Positions 9,260-14,329 of a stretch of DNA of 14,329 nt are shown here, one piece after another. Source of the DNA: Rodentolepis nana (taxonomy: Eukaryota > Platyhelminthes > Cestoda > Cyclophyllidea > Hymenolepididae); NCBI GenBank assembly GCA_900617975.1, contig UZAE01001243.1, positions 1-14,329 of the forward strand, read 5' to 3'. The stretch's first letter is position 1. Every line of letters starts with the position of its first letter. The notes under the pieces are model-generated. The model did not search any database and was not told the origin of the DNA. It worked only from the letters and a program-made list of their open reading frames with translations. Made by a program: the position numbers and the translations under genes.

Positions 9260-10850
9260 ATTCCAGTTTAAATGACACAACGGGTGAGGCATAAGGAGAA
9301 TTGAAGTAGTTTTCTAACTGAATGCTAGGAAGTCATTTAGTTATTTAATTTAACTGTGCGTTGAAGGGAAATAAAGTGTAGTCAAGCAAGATGTCTGATT
9401 TCGCGGTCTTTAGCCACGAAAGTGTTTGGAAGGATACGAGTCGAATGGAGAGCAATTCGTTTCGTGAATGTGCAGACCTACGAATTGGATTGTATGCAAA
9501 CAATTAAGGTACTCAGTTTGATAATTATATTGAAATTTCATCTTATCATATTTATACGTTTCTAAATAATGGCGAATGACTGTTATTTTATAGTCACAAG
9601 TGATCAATTTGTCGTTAAAATTGATGCAGGGTACTGAATATTTCTTACGGAATGCAAGCGATGTGACACATTAATTTGAAGATTTGAAGTTATCTCTTTT
9701 AAAGGCAAAGTTTGCTCTAAGTTCACTTGACCTTGAGCTTTCCAACTATTTACACTCATCAATAAACCAGTCTCTTAATTATAGGTTTTGCAGAAATTAA
9801 GAGCCCGTTAAAAACTTTATTCAATCCAGTGTTTTTACCGCCGATTAATAGTACTTTAATGAGATAAGTAGGTACATAACGTAAGGAGACCCAATTTAGA
9901 GCCCCAGAGAAAAAACAATAGGCTCAATTTGAAAGGACCCGTAAGATTGGAAAAAAGGGATCATCTTTACATTGTAACCAATGTAGTTTATCTCAAATAT
10001 CTCAGCCTTTTTTGAAGAAAGTTCTTTAGTTGAAGAAGTGTCTAAGAATAGATTAAAATTCTATTCTATTCTTGCATATCGGAAATTTTGAAAGCTTAAA
10101 TGATTCCCGAAGCTAGGAGAGTGCATTTAGAATTTAGACGAAAAAGCAGAATAAATTAGATTTGCAAATGTAAATAAATGAATTGAAATTGCAAAATGGG
10201 AGTGGGGTTTGACAAGACGATGCAGAGCATAAACTCATATTATTACGCAAATGACAAAAATACCTATTTTAAAAATGAAATTTTCACAAAACAAAATTAT
10301 TATTTACAATGTATAAAATACTAGCAACTTCATTCTGTTTGAAACCACGATGTGCAATTTTTATGAACGGATTTTTATATTAACTAATTTATTCTTTCGT
10401 CATTTTCATTTAAATGTTTCATATTTTCAATCAATCAGGTTTATGATTTTTATTGATTCTTTCAATTACTTATTACTACCTTTTGAATTTCCTTAACTAC
10501 TTTTCAAGGTTGTGGTTATCTTGCATATTGAAATTATGAATTTGTAAGTTATTTTTTATTTTAAACCTATTTTTTAGCAATTGTTTCCATTATTTTTGGA
10601 TGTGTAAATTAAATATATTAAGGACATTAATCCACGTAGTGTACTAAATTTAAATTCATGCAGATTAATTTAAAATGATTCATTGCAAGACTTCAAAAAT
10701 TCAATTGAAATGTTAAAAATGCAATATTTATTTGAATTTCTTTAGACAAGTAATCTTCTAAAAAATTATCTTTCCCATTTTTATTTAGACTACTTTGATC
10801 ACATTTTAGATTCTATTTAGAATAAATACTTTCCTTAAAAATAAAATAAC
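9260..10850 (-). repeat. Long inverted repeat C, right arm
   Basis: Reverse-complement partner of 6150-7600. It is longer mainly because about 200-250 bp around 9640-9860 has no counterpart in the left arm (an insertion here or a deletion there). The minus-strand open frame 9607-9410 is the mirror of 7213-7404. Over the best 37 codons the two translations share phrases such as HTIQFV and TNCSP, but most differences change the amino acid, which argues against a protein under selection. Confidence 0.78.
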
Positions 10851-10932
10851 TATAAAGTAACTATATTTGAGAGTCTCAGATGCCTTGTAATTCTTGAAGT
10901 GATTTGAGAACACTGACGTTAGGGAACTCACT

Positions 10933-10971
10933 GAGTATTGACGTAACTGGGTGCGAATCCCAGGTAATACT
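10933..10971 (+). other. tRNA T-arm-like hairpin, possible SINE or tRNA relic
   Basis: CTGGG (10947-10951), a 7-nt loop TGCGAAT, then CCCAG (10959-10963). This is a perfect 5-bp stem with a loop one base from the classical TTCGAAT, resembling a pol III B box. An outer AGTATT/AATACT pairing extends it. No matching acceptor stem, anticodon arm or good A box is found upstream, so this is not a functional tRNA. It lies in about 105 bp (10905-11010) that seem absent from the other copy of the adjacent direct repeat, which would fit a small insertion. Chance is also possible. Confidence 0.25.
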
Positions 10972-11010
10972 TGCTGAAACAGAGTTCACTGCCTCTATAG
11001 GCTTTGTGAG

Positions 11011-11315
11011 CATACCAATGTGATAAACGAAAAATAGAGATCTCCACTAAAATTTTACATCATTCTATCTAGAGATTCGAACCAAACAACCTTGAGTTAA
11101 AACTAAATCGTCATCTTATTAAAATGCGTTCAAATTTTCCTGGTTGTTTTATAAATGAATTAACAATGCACACTGGAAAGACTACAACTTCAGCAGATTT
11201 GTGCAAAAAAGTGAAAATGCCCATTGTTCTTCCTTCAATCAAGTGACATAATTCCGCGGTTACCCTTGATTGACACAAAACAACTTTGTCCCTATTTTGC
11301 CACCAATTAATCTAA
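11011..11315 (+). repeat. Old dispersed direct repeat, right copy (partner 608-905)
   Basis: Same-strand partner of 608-905, roughly 60-70% similar with small indels. Landmarks are cataccaatg (11011-11020), agattcgaacc near 11072, gaattaacaatgcacactgg near 11157, and cttgattgacacaaaacaac (11265-11284). No coding frame is conserved between the copies. Confidence 0.55.
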
Positions 11316-13444
11316 AAAATATTGTATTTTTTTTAAAAATAATTGACAAATGCAAATGAGTAGTTATGAATTGGTTTATATTTTGAATATTCGATTTCGC
11401 TCCTAATTTTTTATTCTGAAAAAAGGTTTGATTTAGAAAACGTCGCGTTCTTTTCAATAATTTTCTCAACAATTTTAAATTTGTTTTAAATAAATTTTAG
11501 AAATCCACCTATGAAATATCGATATGTAGATGGTCTTGAAGTGTTTTGATAATTATAATGATGCAAAATGATACATAATCTGGGTAAAAGCAAGATTCTT
11601 TTCCGTGTTTGAAAACATCCTAATAAAGAGTTAGTAAAATTTTTTGGCAGGCTAAGCTTTTACTACCCTAGTAGAGTATACTTTATTGTTGCCTTAATTG
11701 TCGTTCTCTATTTCATTCAAATAGCAGCGCCGATATATATGACATTTAACGGAAGGAATTCGATCACGAATTTTATTATGAGGAACATATTCATCAGAAA
11801 TTTAGTAGTAACTTATTTTCTGACTATTAATATTAACTTAAAAAATTAGAGTCTTTAAAGCATTAGCAAGAGCATTAGTGTCTACTTTAAATTAGCTGTC
11901 AAGGCACTACAATGCCATTTGATACAATGTTAATGCAGCAAATATTGCAAAGCTGCAACTGCAAATGAAGAATTAATTAATGGACATCCAATTTTGTAGG
12001 GTAAAGCCAAGCTGACAATTTTCTGCCCAGGAAATATTGATCAAATGAGTATTTTTTGAGCATAGTTACTGAAAGCTATCTATTCTCATTCACAAACCAT
12101 GTGTTATAAACAGTAAAAATCACTTAAATATAACAGGTAAAGAGATATCAATTTAACTTTACCTGCGAGAAAACAAAATACGTTTATACTTAAGCATAAC
12201 TTATTTGAGGTTTGCTCAAAAGTTTATTAAGTCCTTTGTCCTTAAAATGGAAAAAAGCTCAAAAAGAGAAATTATTCCAAGAGAACAGTTTTATGAGACA
12301 GAGATTTCTTATCAGGAGAATTCAGGATTCATTAACTTGGGCAAGTCAACTTTGCTCGTGCGATTCAAAATTAATTAAAATATGTGGACTGTACAACAAT
12401 ATGGACGACAAAATACGATGGTTTTTCATAAAATTTAATCGTGTTGCATAACCTTAATATTTTAATTTATTCTTACAGGCATGCAAATCTTTAACCTTAA
12501 AGCGCCCGCCAAATTTTAAAAGCTTATTAAGAATTCCAAAGGTTCAGAGCGGATTCAAAAACTTGATCACATCTGCCACGTCTGTAGTTTATATCAGGCT
12601 TAGTTTGAGCACTAATCTAAATAGCCTAATGATTCATTGAATGCAGTTTTAATTATCTGTGGAATGTTGAATTTAATTTGTATGGATAAATCATTATTAC
12701 CAGTTAATTGTTCTTTTGACAATGACAATTTCCATTATTGTAAGGCGTTGCCTAAAATTTCTTTTTATCCAAAGGAGCAAATAAGTGGTTTCATTGAGCA
12801 ACAGACAAAAACAAAATTATAAAGTTAAAAAATATTTGTTAGAAGCAATGTTTATTATATTCCAATTATATTCGGATATTTAGTGCAGAAAAGGGTCCCT
12901 ATTTTCCCCAAAATTATTTTTCGAGGAAAAAATATTGGAGCGTCTATAAATTCGCCCTCTAACAGTGAAAAAAACTAACTCTAAATCAAGAAAGATATGC
13001 ATAATTGATTTAAGCTGATATTTCCTTAGAATGCCAACTCAACTCCCGTATACTCACTTGCTAGAAATGAATAAGATAAAGAAATGAAAGCTATTTTCTC
13101 CCTTAAATAAACTGAAAAAATAAATTTTCACCAACTGCTAATTACATTATAAGTAGAAGCAAGACAATAGAAATTAAAATTTTTATTTCTAGCAAAGATG
13201 AATTCTTTAGTCAACACGTTAGATGAGTTTTTTATGAAAATTCAACTAAACTCTTTATGAAATTGTAACTAACAAAACAAATGAACAACTTTACCGACTA
13301 TTGTTTATTCCTTAAACTTCAGATTATTCTTGACACTGGGTTGAATGTTGAGTAAAATTTCATTTGAAATCAAATTGCAAAAAACATAAGATTTATATTT
13401 TTTTACTTAGAGTAGATCAATATGGACCTATCTAGCTTAAGAAA
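11316..13444. other. AT-rich intergenic DNA, no gene recognised
   Basis: About 2.1 kb of AT-rich sequence with homopolymer A/T runs. Three open frames exist. One is minus 11472-11260. One is plus 12209-12451, which has no ATG until 12293 and is unlike any protein I know. One is a short plus frame at 12637-12822, also unrecognised. None shows a domain, signal peptide or exon context. No tRNA, tandem repeat or strong inverted repeat is seen. Confidence 0.5.
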
Positions 13445-13624
13445 TGAGGTAGATAGACTTAACTATACGTGGTGCACCCTGGACAACGTATCTTCGTATG
13501 GCAAAAAGTCTATTACTCGGCATTTGATTTGACTTCTATTTACTATGAGTCTATTACTCGGCATTTGATTTGACTTCTATTTACTATGATTAGCTGATGG
13601 CATTTGATTTGACTTCTATTTACT
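13445..13624 (+). promoter_or_regulatory. Retrotransposon 5' UTR with presumed internal promoter
   Basis: Non-LTR elements normally carry an internal promoter in the 5' UTR, so one is expected here; none was identified directly. The first about 100 bp are shared with both SINE-like copies (gatagactt, acgtggtgcac, aaaaagtctatta), the best-conserved stretch among the three. The rest is a tandem duplication that ends at the start codon. Confidence 0.5.
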
Positions 13625-13628
13625 ATGA
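13508..13628 (+). repeat. Tandem 41-bp units in the retrotransposon 5' UTR
   Basis: Two perfect head-to-tail 41-bp units, 13508-13548 and 13549-13589, begin GTCTATTACTCGG and end TTTACTATGA. A third, 30-bp partial copy (13599-13628) follows after TTAGCTGATG. After the last copy TTAGCTTG continues into the reading frame. Each unit ends at an ATGA, so the upstream ATGs are copies of the presumed start codon. Lack of divergence between the units suggests a recent duplication. Confidence 0.92.
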
Positions 13629-14329
13629 TTAGCTTGAAAAAAGGCTATAAGAGAAATCGCCTTCGTCAGGGCAAAGCACATCGTCTACAAATCCTCCAGT
13701 GAAATGCTGGGGGATGTCAAAGGACAAAATGATCCAAATCCAGAAAATCCTACGAACCCATGATGTAGACACTTTCACAATTATGAAAGCAAACCTTTCG
13801 GGTGACAAACTGAATTACTTCCAATTCCCACGTTACATCCTGTACAATCTACTTAAATACAGCCAAGTTGCAAGTGGAATTCTGACTGGAGTTAAAGAAG
13901 GCCTCACATCATATTACGATCTAATCAAGAGTATGGGCTCGATGCGAGACATATGCGAAATTATCAGATTAAATATTTGGAAATGTCAAAACTACTTCAA
14001 GATATATGCAGTCTATTATCCACCCCAGAATAGTCCCATCTTTGATTTTCTGAACATCTCGCACAAAACTGTAGTACTAGGCGACTTCAACGCCCATTCC
14101 ACAAGATGGGGCTATAAGAATACAAAAATAGCTGAAAAGGAAATCTAAGACATGCTAAACAGCAACCCTCTGAAACTTATTTACAGCAATGAGGATCCGG
14201 CTACATATTTGCATTGAGATAGCAATGAGGATCCGGCTACATATTTGCACTATAATGGAACCAACTCCTAACTTGTTCCTGGCTTCAACCCAATAATGTT
14301 GCATTGCTGTGAGCCACTCATTACAGCCA
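13625..14329 (+). pseudogene. Endonuclease domain of a Jockey-like retrotransposon protein, broken and partial
   Basis: In an intact element this APE-like (exonuclease-endonuclease-phosphatase) domain nicks the target DNA to prime reverse transcription. The frame opens at ATG 13625 (MISLKKGYKRNRLRQGKAHR...) and reaches a TGA at 13700 where the family has Trp. NAGG follows, and the frame then shifts within the G run 13709-13713. From GTG 13699/ATG 13714 a 149-codon frame continues to the TAA at 14146. In it, residues 28-32 read IMKAN, with Lys30 where the family has the catalytic Glu. A YYPP motif is at 106-109 and GDFNAH at 128-133. Homology continues past the stop: LNSNPLKLIYSNEDPATYLH, a duplicated block with TGA at 14215, then a frame change near 14263 (TPNLFLAS), and finally PLITA at 14314. 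The usual His before that last motif is missing, probably through a small deletion. Clearly inactive. Confidence 0.88.
14185..14249 (+). repeat. Local tandem duplication in the retrotransposon pseudogene
   Basis: A 29-bp block starting AGCAATGAGGATCCGG occurs at 14185-14213 and again at 14221-14249, with TTGAGAT between. The 36-bp period keeps the phase, but the linker supplies a TGA at 14215-14217. The peptide SNEDPATYLH is therefore encoded twice. The copies are identical, so the duplication is recent relative to the other damage. Confidence 0.93.

Larger units (their letters stand above)
13445..14329 (+). mobile_element. Jockey-like non-LTR retrotransposon, 5' part, runs off the window
   Basis: A head that matches the heads of the SINE-like elements at 590 and 1502 marks the 5' end at about 13445. 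The 5' UTR runs to the ATG at 13625 and the endonuclease region follows to the window edge. The reverse transcriptase and 3' end are outside. The reading frame is broken several times, so this copy is dead. Assignment to the Jockey-like group rests on the GDFNAH..RWG style of the endonuclease and on the absence of LTR features. Clade placement is tentative without the reverse transcriptase. Confidence 0.85.

Noticed and set aside
7213..9607. Homologous protein frames in the two arms of repeat C (7213-7404 plus, 9607-9410 minus)
   Set aside because: The translations share HTIQFV and TNCSP, but nearly all codon differences over 37 codons are non-synonymous, as expected for drifting non-coding DNA.
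10898..10971. A functional tRNA gene
   Set aside because: Only a T-arm-like hairpin is present; no acceptor stem, anticodon arm or good A box.
608..11315. LTR retrotransposon with 300-bp LTRs
   Set aside because: The repeats are only about 60-70% alike, lack TG..CA ends, primer-binding site and polypurine tract, and the interior has no gag-pol coding sequence.
12209..12451. 79-codon open frame as a host exon
   Set aside because: It has no ATG near its start, no recognised domain, and no splice context I can defend; it is compatible with chance in 14 kb.

Overview
The window is AT-rich eukaryotic nuclear DNA made almost entirely of repeats. I find no intact protein-coding gene, no rRNA, no complete tRNA, no CRISPR array and nothing bacterial. 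The only recognisable protein is the decayed endonuclease domain of a Jockey-like non-LTR retrotransposon at the right edge. Its sequence style, with a GDFNAH..RWG motif, fits an arthropod. From memory such copies are very common in orb-weaving spiders, so a spider is my best guess, but this is inference.

Layout. Positions 1-245 are featureless AT-rich DNA. Two copies of a short (about 330 bp) SINE-like retroelement lie head to head at 258-590 (minus strand) and 1502-1831 (plus strand). Each ends in a TAAA-type tail and has its own 12-bp target-site duplication. Between them, 608-905 is an old direct repeat of 11011-11315. Next comes a pair of inverted arms, 1844-2270 and 5655-6105 ('repeat B'). 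Each holds a 138-bp core that is nearly identical (3 mismatches) inside much more diverged flanks. Directly adjacent is a second, much longer and older inverted pair, 6150-7600 and 9260-10850 ('repeat C'). About 105 bp between repeat C and the direct-repeat copy at 11011 carries a tRNA T-arm-like hairpin. From 11316 to 13444 there is AT-rich DNA in which I recognise nothing.

From about 13445 to the end lies the 5' part of the Jockey-like element. It has a 5' UTR with tandem 41-bp units, then an endonuclease reading frame broken by a stop, frameshifts, a loss of the catalytic glutamate and a local tandem duplication.

How the parts relate. The first about 110 bp of the SINE-like copies match the 5' UTR of the Jockey-like element, up to about its start codon. 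The short element therefore looks like an internally deleted, non-autonomous derivative of that retrotransposon family, presumably mobilised by its enzymes. The right-hand SINE-like copy seems to have inserted into the outer edge of repeat B, which makes it younger than that inverted pair. Alignments were made by eye; percentages and arm ends are approximate.
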